From: Sisyra terminalis
Taxonomy: Eukaryota > Arthropoda > Insecta > Neuroptera > Sisyridae
DNA length: 64,000 nucleotides
Reading direction: 5' to 3'
Assembly: GCA_958496175.1 (NCBI GenBank)
Contig: OY292277.1
Span: 52,773,050-52,837,049 of the forward strand
Below are positions 21,961 to 34,140 of the stretch, in pieces. The position numbers were made by a program, and so were the translations under genes. Each line of letters begins with the position of its first letter. Within the stretch, counting starts at the first letter, position 1. Below the pieces are notes generated by a model, which had not been told where the DNA came from, did no database searches, and saw only the letters and a list, made by a program, of their open reading frames with translations.

Positions 21961-23635
21961 TTGAACGCAACAAACGTCTGTTTATGTCGTGGCAAAAATG
22001 TCATATTTATCACGAGATTACATTAGGCATCTTAAGCCATTTATTCCTCATTCTTCACATACTTAACCCCTGAAATTTCGCCCGCCAAGCTTCGCAAAAT
22101 GGAAAAATATTTCATTAATTTTTTTCGTGGTTTGAATGATGACAAAAAGTTACTTCGGTCCTTCCATTTACCATGTGATGACAGCTCAATGTTGATATGA
22201 TATGTTGTATAGCCACGTAAAAATGAATAAAAATAGACGAAGACGAAGAAAAAAAAAACGCGTGGAAAAAGTCTACTAGAAATTCGTGTTTTTTGTTCGG
22301 TTTTAACTAATATAAAATTTCCATTACTCTTCTATATTCCATTCAATCTCGAGCTTTATTAAAAAGTCAGACAAATCGTTAATATCAATTCACATTAGGA
22401 TTTATTTTTTTTTTGGATATAAACCTCGAATATTTGTGTGAAAAAAGCTCAAGTTATTTAAACTTTGAACTAGTAAATCCTTGGGAAAGCTTTATGAAAA
22501 AAAAAACGATTTATTTTAGTTTACCACAAAAGTTATCTCATTAAAGAAAATTGCATTTTTAATTCATTTTTGAAAATTTTAAACTTTTTTCTACCCAAGA
22601 GCAAAAGATTGATAAAATAACACAGTTTTGATATTCTTTGTTCGAAAACGGGAGTGGTTGGGTAAGTATTATGTTTGGAAAGTTATCTTGTTAATAACTA
22701 GCGTAAAACTATATCGTATAGACTGTAGTAATATTCACACCTACATCTCCAACAGAAAAGTTTTTGTTTCCAAATAGAGAAGTGATTTCTGCTCCACTTT
22801 GCTTCGCAAAGAAAACTTCAACATTGCCTGGATTTTATCTTTTATGAAATAACGACAGTCGTAAAGCCGCACGCTTCGATTGGTCGCGGGGAATACCGTG
22901 AGTTTCGCGGAAAAGCTCAAATTTTGTTACCAAATCGATCGATCGATATGGTGGCTACACTTGCATCATATTATCGTTGTAAATAATGCGAAGAGGAACG
23001 GCTACAAATATGTTGGCGAAATAATAATCAATTAGGTAAATTATGGACGTTTAAGTGAAACTGGGCTAACATAATAGTGGCGGTTCACATTTCGATTTCG
23101 TTGAATTCATAATTTGCAATTAAAATATCGTTTCGGAGAATTATTTGCGTTGGAGATGGTCCAAAAGTTCTTAATGAATGAAATGTAAAATTTAGACAGA
23201 TATGTCGTTGAAATGTCTATGGAAAAGATCTCATTTAATTTTGACTTAAATAAAATTTTCACACTTATCTGTTAATTTATTCAATAAAAAAATATTCCCT
23301 ATTTTTTTTCAAATCTTAACTTTATGGAAGACACTGATACAAAATAGTTAATGATCATTAAAATCTGAAAAAAAGATCTTTCATCATCCAATTCTCAAAT
23401 TTCAAAAGTTAATCAATTTTCTTTAACATTTATCCCTTCTTTCTAAAATTAAAAACATTTCATTCGAATTTTCGATCTATCTCTAATTGAAAATTAAAAC
23501 AAGTGATAATTGACATCGAGGTGACTTCTGGGTCACCAATGAGCAGTATTCCAAAGGCCGTTTTATTTTGTTGTATATTTGATTTATTGTTAGGAAGAAT
23601 ATGGAGTTGTTAATAATTTTTTTTTATTTTCAAAA
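21961..23635. other. No recognisable gene
   Basis: AT-rich with a modestly CpG-richer patch at about 22860-23010 (CGCACGCTTCGATTGGTCGC, then ATCGATCGATCGAT). It could be regulatory, but nothing decides it. Confidence 0.35.
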
Positions 23636-23980
23636 AAATTGCACAGTCTGCATAGGGTTGCAATAAGTGCATTCAATCCATAGACAATCACATGTAAGCA
23701 CTAGTCTCAATAGATTAGTGCTGTATAAATACAAAGGTTTTTAACAATCAATAGCAATGATAACAATCATAGTAATTTTTATATCAGATGCAGCGAGATG
23801 CAAATTCCCTCTTAGGATGCTGAAAAATTCTTCATAATTTGTCGTAAGTTCAGAGATTGATCTCGTGTTGTTTAACCTGGCGAAAATTCTACTTGTTCTG
23901 TGGAAATCTGAGATAAAAGGTAGTTTTTGTAAAACCGTTCCAGTATAGTTTGTAAGTGCTTTACTAACATTAAAATCCAT
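23636..23980 (-). mobile_element. 5'-truncated LINE tail (Jockey-like family), copy 1
   Basis: The segment 23636-23760 is a near copy of the 3' end of the LINE at 24.24-24.8 kb. Both read, on the minus strand, GCACTTATTGCAACCCTATG and end in an AATAAA-rich A tail. The adjoining ATG-started frame 23741-23980 (79 codons, DFHRTSRIFARLNNTRS) matches nothing I can name and may be unrelated flanking sequence. Confidence 0.45.
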
Positions 23981-24237
23981 CTTTTCTTAACTCAAATTTT
24001 AAAAACCATAATTATAACTACTTAATTTCCGAGGTTATGGAAAAGAATAGATAAAGTTATTGTTGCAAAATCAGGGAAATCCAAAAAAGAATCCGAAAAA
24101 CTTGGCTAAACTGAAGAACACCAATGTGATAGTAAAAAGTAATCAAGGGTGAAAAAATAAAGCTCTGTTTCTCTATCTTTTAGCTACTTTAACCGGCTCA
24201 AAAGCAGATAAAGAATTGTTTTATTTTTATTTTCAAA

Positions 24238-24815
24238 TAAAATGCACAATCTGCATAGGGTTGCAATAAGTGCATTCAATCCATAGACAACCACATGTAA
24301 GCACTAGTCCCAGTAGATTAGTGCTGTATAAGTACAAATATTTTTAACAATCAGTAGCAACAATAACAAAAATATTAATTCTTATAACAACAATTATAAA
24401 ATCAATCAACAGTAGCAATAAGAGTAATAAGAATAGTTCATAATAACAATATCAATACTAAAAATAATGGGAAACATTAATATATAAGTAATATATAAAA
24501 ATAAAGCTCCATAATAAGAAATAATAATTTGGCAACAGATAGTTAATAGTAACATTTGTTTAGTTACAAAATGTATTACATTTTATTTTTGTAACTATTT
24601 TTATCATCTCATTGCTGTCCAATAAGTTTATTGCGAAATGGTTGGAATGATCGGCTGATTTTTTTCAGATATTTTTTACTAAATCTTTGAATTTCCTCCT
24701 TTACAGATGGCATTTCTGTATCTTGATGTATTTTTGTATTGTTTACATACCATGGAGCACCGATTATTTGTCGTAGGGTCCTTGCTTGAAATCTTTGTAG
24801 GATGTTTATAATTTA
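24238..24815 (-). mobile_element. Jockey-type non-LTR retrotransposon 3' end
   Basis: Minus-strand codons from about 24800 to the stop at 24609 read LQRFQARTLRQIIGAPWYV, then PSVKEEIQRFSKKYLKKIS. These are the conserved C-terminal motifs of Jockey-clade ORF2 proteins (RFQxKxLRxIxxAPWYV; VxEEI). An untranslated tail of about 370 bp follows, ending in AATAAAAATAAAA near 24238, as expected of target-primed retrotransposition. The coding part is cut upstream of about 24815 by a stop, so this is a dead 5'-truncated copy. Confidence 0.7.
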
Positions 24816-25560
24816 AAGCAGGAGTATCCAACATGATTTTATGGGGGGCTAGATGCAAGATTTTTATGTCATTAGTGGAATGCTTCTTATGTAGTTCAAA
24901 CTATTGGAATAGGATAAGGTTTTGTTTGTTGATTTCTGGTAAAAGCTTTGGTTGGAAAAATTTCTCGTATAAGTTAGATATCGTAATTAAGTGCATAACA
25001 TCATATCATTATTATTATTGTGCAATTTTCCCAAAACGGTGGAAAATTACCCTTTGTTGACAATGCATTAAAGAATTACACGACATTACTCTTTAATAGC
25101 CAGGAGCTTTCTTTAGGTCATCCCTATTTTTAAAGCAAGATATTATCTCTTCCATGGGAGTTAGAAATTTGAAAAGATGTACTTGGATCAGCGTTTGGCA
25201 GATCAAGAAAAATGTTTGTTTGTTTGTTTAATCATATATGGCATCAATTTGAGACCTACTTCCCAAAAAAAAACATCTACTAAACTCCTTAGTCCTATAG
25301 CATCCTTCTTAATTTCTCTTTAAAGCAACCTTGTCCAACATATGACTCAAGAAAACTCTTCATCCAGCCCTCCAAATTGTTAAATTTTATTCTATGAATA
25401 GAAATTACAATTTCGATTGAGCATTTTCTTTGGTATGCTACGGATATAAAATAAATAATAAAAATATGCCAATCTGACCGGTAGTGAATTACAAACTTGA
25501 TCCTGGATATTGGTTAACCAAAAAATTAGTACAAACCTTCAAATCAGGCATCATATTGAA
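24816..25560. other. No recognisable gene
   Basis: AT-rich with short frames. It may include the eroded 5' part of the PLE that becomes readable at about 25640. Confidence 0.35.
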
Positions 25561-25639
25561 GGAAGATTATTCATTAAAAAACACATAAGAATGTATGAAT
25601 AATACTAGAAAACTAAAAAAAAACTATCACAGAATATCA

Positions 25640-26640
25640 AATTGGCATCACTTGACATTGTTAACATATACACAAATGTCCCTGCTGAAGAAACAATTGA
25701 AATTGTGAAATATAACCTAATGACATCAAACATATATAATTATATGGAAATCAACGACATAATGAATTTCTTAACCACCATTACAACAAAACTATTTCAA
25801 TTTCAATCAAAATTTTATCACCAAAAGGAAGGCTTGGCCATGGGTTACCCTTAATCAGGACTACTAGTCGACATTTACATGAATCACTTTGAAAATAAAT
25901 ATATTATGAACACTACCTACAAAAATAAAATAATATATTATGGAAGATATGTAGACGATACATTTATATCATTTCATGGAACTACTTGACAGATTGACAT
26001 TATGGTATCCGATCTGAACAAAATTAATCAGAAAATAAAATTCACTTCAGAACACGAACTAAATGGAACAATTAACTATTGAGATACAACAATCACCAAT
26101 GAAAATGGAAAATTTTCATAAAATATTTACAGAAAACTAACAACAATAAATACAACCATTCATAAAACATCATTTCACCCAAGAAACCAAAAAATGGCAG
26201 CTTACAACAGTCTAGTGTACAAAGCGATCAAGTCCCTCTTATCACAAAAGCTTGTGAAGACAAAATTAAGATTATTAAACATATAGTCATTACTAACGGA
26301 TACAACAACTCAATCGTAGACAAAATAATATCGAAATTTACTTAAAAAATCCATTCTTCCAACACCACCAAAAAATAAAACAAAAAAATATAATAATTCA
26401 ATTTTCAATAATATATTTAATTTTACCATTGGATTAACCATTACCAATTAACAATTGGAGAACAACAAAAGTAAATGGAGAAACAAAACCGGAATATATA
26501 AAATTAAATTTGGTTCCTGTGAAGAATTCTACATTAGTCAAAGTGGTAGATCTTTCGGAACACGATATAAGGAACATACAGATATACAGAAGATACAAGA
26601 ATTATGTCATTGGTTAAAATCTATAAAGTTTAAGTAACAA
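25640..26640 (+). pseudogene. Penelope-like retroelement (RT plus GIY-YIG), nonsense-riddled
   Basis: From 25642 one reading frame runs about 600 bases with only nonsense changes and no obvious frameshift. In order: SLDIVNIYTNVP (RT motif 3-4 region), KFYHQKEGLAMGYP then stop then SGLLVDIYMNHFE, GRYVDDTFISFHG (catalytic YVDD), HELNGTINY, TTIHKTSFHPRNQ. After further decay comes KTGIYKIKFGSCEEFYISQ at about 26485-26550, the GIY-YIG endonuclease (second tyrosine motif YIS rather than YIG). In live members the enzyme copies RNA at a nicked target. Domain order is standard for Penelope/Poseidon-type elements, and the N-terminus is missing or unrecognisable. Confidence 0.85.
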
Positions 26641-28870
26641 ATTCACTGATTGGTCGAATTAAGAATTGAGTTTTGTACGGTGTGTTATGATTGGCCCATG
26701 CATCCTGCGCCATTACTACTACTACTACAGTGCCTTGATTTGTACAAAGTAGGCTTAGTATTTCTCGTTAAAAGTGACTTTTAAGTACAGAACATTTGGA
26801 ACGATATTTCTTTCAATTTATAATTCATATAGAAAATTATTTTTATTTAAATAATTTTTCTTTATAACTCCTAATAATAATCCGAAATTAATATTTTTCA
26901 ATTTAAAATTTACTTTTGGGGATGAACATCGTTGATTTTGTAAGGGCTATTTTTTTCGTAAAACTAAGACCTTCGGTGTTAATAAAGATCCGTGAACTGG
27001 GAACCAAAAAAAAATTTTCGTATCATATTTTGGCAACTTATTTTCTTATTCTATTTTTAATCACTATCGCGATCATCGATCATTGGTCTTATTGTTTTTA
27101 AAGCGAAATTTTGACTTACGATTTGAAATCTTCGAATGAAGTCCAATTACTCTGTTTTACTGTTCGCATTTATGACTGTATCTTCTACGAATCGAAAGTA
27201 GGAAAATCAATTTCCACCAATTTTAATTCCACTTTTTAATTCCTCCAAAGTGAGTTCCAGTATAATCTCTCCTACAATAACTTCAAATTTTACAACACAC
27301 CTTTATGATGGAAAATCATCAATGTGCTTATATTTCGAAAAAAATTTTAAGCCACGACATATTTGCAAAAAAAAATCTCATATGAACACTTTGGAGGAAT
27401 TAGAAATATAAAAAAAAAACCCAAATTAGACCTAAATAACATTTTCAATGACAAACTATATAAAACAAGCGACCTATATGAAATTTGTTTACAATTGACA
27501 AAATAATCATTATTGTTACTCAGAAATAAAAAAAAATATTTATCAATGTTAAATTTAAACGACCTTAGGGTCTCCAAGTCCTTTAGTAACATATCTTTAT
27601 TTCTAATCGACTTTAAGGAAAATTTTCTTTTTTCAAATTTGGTTCATTCAATCATCAATTCAAAATTTATTACTACCGTCCTCCCTTTTTTTCTTCTTCC
27701 CCGTGTTCTCTTTCCTTTTTTCCCCAATTGTAATGATATATCAACTTATTAATTAAAACACCAAATTTATTATTAGTTCTTCTGGTATATTTGAGGTAAT
27801 ACATTAGTGATGAATAAATTCTAGGTGGTGATTTCAATATTTGAAAGATCAAAATTTATTATTTAAAGTTTCAAAAGCTTTCTTAAAAATGGCTCTATTT
27901 GTTTACAAATTAAGAGGAAAGAAAAAAAGATCAATTTTGAAAATAAAAACAACAAAGATAAGTGGATTGTTATAAATAAAGTGTGCAAACAACCATAATG
28001 TATTGGTTTTAAAGTGAGCGATAAGAGAAATAAAAAGCTTATGTCTGAGCTTTTAAATCCACTTGAACGATGCTAGAATAAGCTTTCACTTTTGAAAAAG
28101 TCTCAGTACAAATAAAATAATAGACAAACGCAAGGTTTCATATGTCCTTTTGATTTTATCTTTCATTTGTTCAAACTAAACTCAATTGTATGATTTTTTC
28201 TTTGTCTTAAATTTCAACAATGACATTTGATGAACTTTCCTCCTATCAAGAATCAATTATGGCATGATTGTTTCATTAATCAAAAGCTTTTAGATAGGTA
28301 AACAATTTGGCAAAATTCCATTCATGTAAAATATTCATAAATTCTGAAAACTCTATTTTCATTTTTTTGGTTTAACGGTTAGGCGTAAATTTGAAATTCA
28401 TGAAGGTGAAATTTGATTGGTTTTTATTTGTGGCTTGTGGTTTGAAAGGATGTTTTGCTGTTAAGTGAATTAATTTCAATAATGTCGCCGAAACATTAAT
28501 CTTCATTTCTGTCATCGTTTTGATGTATTAACAAGAAGTTAAAGCCGTTAATGGGCCCCGTATTTACACCCGTGACCCAATAGAGAAAACTGCTTACTAA
28601 AGCTGAGTGGGAAAAAGCTTTGAATGAGTTGAGCTTTTTGACGAAAATTTGGTGGAATAGGATAATGGTGGTTGATGTTTGAATTAATTAATATCAAACG
28701 ATTATCTATTCCATCTTTTTAGTTTCCTTTCAACGAAAAACCCAAGGTTGTGATTATCCCTTTATAAAATAATTTCATTATAAAACCAAATAAATAGAAT
28801 TCAAAATTAAAAAAAAAATATATTTCATTTTCCTTACATTATTTCAAAAGTGAGGGCATTATTTTATAAA
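26641..28870. other. No recognisable gene
   Basis: AT-rich. A short trinucleotide run (ACT, about 26716-26732) lies just after the PLE. The remaining frames are short and low-complexity. Confidence 0.4.
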
Positions 28871-28879
28871 TCGTTGAGT

Positions 28880-31800
28880 AATTATATCCTTAAAACGAAA
28901 AGTCTCTTCTTAAAAACTGCCATTTTTCGGGCATCTTTAATAGATGCATTTTAAAATCCTTTAGTTTCTTATTGGTTTTTCAAAGTATCTAGCCGCTTAA
29001 TTCTGATTTTTTTTTGTGCAATTTCGTTAAAGATGATTTATCTAAAATATAATGCACAATTTTTGCGAAAATTACCATCCTTAATATCCTTTTTAACCCA
29101 CTTGAAAATTTTCCCTTTTGAAATTTTGAAACGATATTGCGGGAGTCCTTTTGCACACAGGATTTTTTTTTTCTTATTCCTGTTCACGTTAGGGCATTGT
29201 TAGAGAATCCCTTTATAAAACAGGTCCTCATAAGGAAAAGTCACCCCTCGAAAATTACCAATTTTAAGGCGAATTTAAGTGCATTGTTATTCAACTCCTT
29301 AACTTCCTGTAATAATTTCCCAAGGATGTAACCTGCAAATGTAAATTAAGTTAAAAGAGATTAGTTAAAGATGATTCAGTCTAACATATTCTGTTCAATT
29401 TCAGCGAAAATAACCATCCCTTATGTCCTTTTTACGCCCTTGAAAATTCTCCTTTTTCAAATTTTGAAACGATATTGCGGGAGTCCTTTTGCACACAGGA
29501 TTTTTTTTTTCTTATTCCTGTTCACGTTAGGGTATTGTTTGATAATCCGTTAATAAAACAGGTCCTATTAAGGAAAAGTCACCCCTCGAAAACGACCAAT
29601 TTTAAGGCGAATTTAATTGCATTGTTTTTCACCTCCTTAACTTCCCGTTATAATTTCCCAAGGATCTAGCCTGTAAATATATTTTTTTTTAAAACGGATA
29701 AATAAAGGAGGATTCAGTTTAAAATATTCTGGTCAATTTCAGCGAAAATAACCATCCCTTATATCCTTTTTACACACTCGAAAATTGTCCTTTTTCAAAC
29801 TTTGAAACGATATTGCGGGTGTCCTTTTGCACACAGGAATAAAATAGTTTCTTATTCCTGTTCAAGATAGGGCATTGTTTGATAATCCGTTTATAAAATA
29901 GGTCCTTATAAGGAAAAGGCACCCCTCAAAAAGGACCAATTTTAAGGCGAATTTAAGTGCACTGTTTTTCAACTCCTTAACTTTCCGTAATAATTTTCCA
30001 AGGATCTAGCCTGTAAAAATATTTTTCTTCGTACGGATAAGTTAAGGATGATTAAGTTTAAAATATTCTGTTCAATTTTAGCGAAAATAACCATCCCTGA
30101 TATCCTTTTTACGCTCTTGAAAATTGTCCTTTTTGAAACTTTGAAACGAAATTGTGGGTGTCCTTTTGCACACAGGACAGTATTTTTTTCACATTTCTTC
30201 TCACGTTAGGGCATTGTTTGATAATCCGTTTATAAAACAGGTCCTTATAAGGAAAAGCCACCCCTCAAAAATGACCAATTTTAAGGCGAATTTTAGTGCA
30301 TTGTTTTTCACCTCCTTAATTTCACGTTATAATTTCCCAAGGATCTAGCCTTTAAATATATTTTTTTTTAATACGGATAAGTTAAGGATGATTAGGTCTA
30401 AAATATTCTGTTCAATTTCAGCGAAAATTGCCATCCCTTATATCCTTTTAACGTGCTAGAAAATTGTCCTTTTTGAAAGTTTGAAACGATATTGCGGGAG
30501 TCCTTTTGCACACAGGAAAAAAATATTTTCTTATTCCTGTTCACGTTAGGGCATTGTTTGATAATCCGTTTATAAAACAGGTTCTTATAAGGAAAAGTCA
30601 CTCCTCAAAAACGACCAATTTTAAGGCGAATTTAAGTGCATTGTTTTTCACCTCCTTAACTTCCCGTTATAATTTCCCAAGGATCGAGCCTGTAAATATA
30701 ATTTTTTTAATAAGAATTAGTTAAGGATGTTTCAGTCTAATATATTCTGATAAATTTCAGCGAAAATAGCTATCCCTTATATCCTTTTTACACATTTGAA
30801 AATTGTCCTTTTTGAAACTTTGAAACGATATTGCGGGAGTTCTTTTGCACACAGGAATAATTTTTTTTCTTATTCCTATTTACATTAGAGCATTGTTTGA
30901 TAATCCGATTATAAAACAGGTCCTTATAAGGAAAAGTCACCCCTCAAAAAGGACCAATTTTAAGGCGAATTTAATTGCATTGTTTTTTCACCTCCTTAAC
31001 TTCCCGTGTAATTTCCCAAGGATCTAGCCTGTAAATATAATTTTTTTTAAAACGGATAAATTGAGGAGGATTCAGTTTAATATATTCTGGTCAATTTTAG
31101 CGAAAATAACCATCCCTTATGTCCTTTTTACGCCCTTGAAAATTCTCCTTTTTCAAATTTTGAAACGATATTGCGGGAGTCCTTTTGCACACAGGATTTT
31201 TTTTTTCTTATTCCTGTTCACGTTAGGGTATTGTTTGATAATCCGTTAATAAAACAGGTCCTATTAAGGAAAAGTCACCCCTCGAAAACGACCAATTTTA
31301 AGGCGAATTTAATTGCATTGTTTTTCACCTCCTTAACTTCCCGTTATAATTTCCCAAGGATCTAGCCTGTAAATATATTTTTTTTTAAAACGGATAAATA
31401 AAGGAGGATTCAGTTTAAAATATTCTGGTCAATTTCAGCGAAAATAACCATCCCTTATATCCTTTTTACACACTCGAAAATTGTCCTTTTTCAAACTTTG
31501 AAACGATATTGCGGGTGTCCTTTTGCACACAGGAATAAAATAGTTTCTTATTCCTGTTCAAGATAGGGCATTGTTTGATAATCCGTTTATAAAATAGGTC
31601 CTTATAAGGAAAAGGCACCCCTCAAAAAGGACCAATTTTAAGGCGAATTTAAGTGCACTGTTTTTCAACTCCTTAACTTTCCGTAATAATTTTCCAAGGA
31701 TCTAGCCTGTAAAAATATTTTTCTTCGTACGGATAAGTTAAGGATGATTAAGTTTAAAATATTCTGTTCAATTTTAGCGAAAATAACCATCCCTGATATC

Positions 31801-33640
31801 CTTTTTACGCTCTTGAAAATTGTCCTTTTTGAAACTTTGAAACGAAATTGTGGGTGTCCTTTTGCACACAGGACAGTATTTTTTTCACATTTCTTCTCAC
31901 GTTAGGGCATTGTTTGATAATCCGTTTATAAAACAGGTCCTTATAAGGAAAAGCCACCCCTCAAAAATGACCAATTTTAAGGCGAATTTTAGTGCATTGT
32001 TTTTCACCTCCTTAATTTCACGTTATAATTTCCCAAGGATCTAGCCTTTAAATATATTTTTTTTTAATATGGATAAGTTAAGGATGATTAGGTCTAAAAT
32101 ATTCTGTTCAATTTCAGCGAAAATTGCCATCCCTTATATCCTTTTAACGTGCTAGAAAATTGTCCTTTTTGAAAGTTTGAAACGATATTGCGGGAGTCCT
32201 TTTGCACACAGGAAAAAAATATTTTCTTATTCCTGTTCACGTTAGGGCATTGTTTGATAATCCGTTTATAAAACAGGTTCTTATAAGGAAAAGTCACTCC
32301 TCAAAAACGACCAATTTTAAGGCGAATTTAAGTGCATTGTTTTTCACCTCCTTAACTTCCCGTTATAATTTCCCAAGGATCGAGCCTGTAAATATAATTT
32401 TTTTAATAAGAATTAGTTAAGGATGTTTCAGTCTAATATATTCTGATAAATTTCAGCGAAAATAGCTATCCCTTATATCCTTTTTACACATTTGAAAATT
32501 GTCCTTTTTGAAACTTTGAAACGATATTGCGGGAGTTCTTTTGCACACAGGAATAATTTTTTTTCTTATTCCTATTTACATTAGAGCATTGTTTGATAAT
32601 CCGATTATAAAACAGGTCCTTATAAGGAAAAGTCACCCCTCAAAAAGGACCAATTTTAAGGCGAATTTAATTGCATTGTTTTTTCACCTCCTTAACTTCC
32701 CGTGTAATTTCCCAAGGATCTAGCCTGTAAATATAATTTTTTTTAAAACGGATAAATTGAGGAGGATTCAGTTTAATATATTCTGGTCAATTTTAGCGAA
32801 AATAACCATCCCTTATATCCTTTTTATGCACTCGAAAATTGTCCTTTTTGAAACTTTGAAACGATATTGCGGGTGTCCTTTTGCACACAGGAAATTTTTT
32901 TTTTCTTATTCTTATTCACGTTGAGGCATTGTTTGATAATCCGTTTTTAAAATAGGTCCTTATAAGGAAAGGTCACCCCTCACAAATGACCATTTTTAAG
33001 GAGAATTTAAGTGCATTGTTTTTCAACTCCTTAACTTCCCTTTATAATTTCCCAAGAATCTAGCCTGTAAATATAATTTTGTTTAATAAGGATTAGTTAA
33101 GGATGATTCAGTCTAATATATTCTGTTCAATTTCAGTGAAAATAACCATCCCTTATGTCCTTTTTACGCACTTGAAAATTATCCTTTTTGAAACTTTGAA
33201 ACGATATTGCATGTGTCCTTTTGCCCACAGGACAATAATTTTTTCACATGACATATCACGTAAGGGCATTGTTTAATAATCCGTCGTTAAAAATAGCCCT
33301 CATAAGGAAAAGTCACCCTTCGAAAATCGACCAATTTTAGGGCAAATTGGGTGCATGCATCTTCTCCTCCCAAACTTACCGTTTCGATTTCCCAAGGATC
33401 TAGCGATTAATTGCAAATTATTTTTACGCAATTACATTGAGGATGATTTCATCTAAAATATTGTGCTCAATTTCGGCGAACAAAACCATCCCTTATATCC
33501 TTTTTATGCACTTGAAAATTGTCCTTTTTGAAACTTGAAACAATTTTGCGGGTGTCCTTTTGCTCACAGAACAAAAAATTTTCAAAAATTCTTTCCTTAC
33601 TTGGGTATTTTTTTGTAATTCACTGCGAAAATCTGCCTTC
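28880..33640 (+). repeat. Satellite of about 339-bp monomers with a 5-mer higher-order repeat
   Basis: About 14 head-to-tail monomers. A landmark CCTTTTGCACACAGG recurs near 29148, 29487, 29829, 30168, 30506, 30848, 31183 and onward to 32885, at 335-342 bp spacing. Five consecutive monomers form a 1696-bp unit present twice (about 29370-31066 and 31066-32762) and almost identical; one visible difference is C versus T near 30370/32066. Monomers become diverged at both edges (about 28880 and 33220-33600). The frames inside repeat with the monomers and are not genes. Confidence 0.9.
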
Positions 33641-34056
33641 ATACCGACCAGAATATTTATTCTGTCGTCAAAAAATTATCAAATGCTGTAGATATGCCAC
33701 CATGTATACATTGGTGTATTTTTGTTTAGTGATGTATGCCAATATTGTAATAGCCCTATATTGTTATATGTCGCTTTTGTACATTTGCGTAATTGTAAGC
33801 CTTTATGGAATGTGAATTTCTTGAATTGTCTATTTCTTTTTTAACTTTTTGAAAGAACTTTTTAAGTTTTATTTTTATTTAGAAGAATTGCATTTGTCCG
33901 ATAGCTAAATTAACACATATTGAGAAGAAATATCGAATTATTAAAATGACTTTGTTAGAAAAGAAAAATGGGAGTAACATTTATAACTTACCATAAGTTT
34001 TAGTATAACGTACTAATTTTTCCATCTTTAACATGGAGCCGCTATGGTTCAAATAT
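33641..34056. other. Spacer between satellite and palindrome
   Basis: AT-rich sequence joining the last decayed monomer to the 5-kb palindrome. No gene was seen. Confidence 0.4.
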
Positions 34057-34140
34057 GGTTGGGAAATTCTAATTATTTCGATCGAAAATATTTTCGATTT
34101 TCCACAAGTCTCTTAAGAATTATTTAAATATGAGTTTTAA

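Noticed and set aside
28880..33640. CRISPR-like or other spacer array
   Set aside because: Units are contiguous monomers without unique spacers, and the DNA is eukaryotic.
29137..33815. Repeated open frames of 60-72 codons in the 339-bp satellite
   Set aside because: They recur with the monomer period, start at different points and encode only AT-biased sequence; they are by-products of the satellite.
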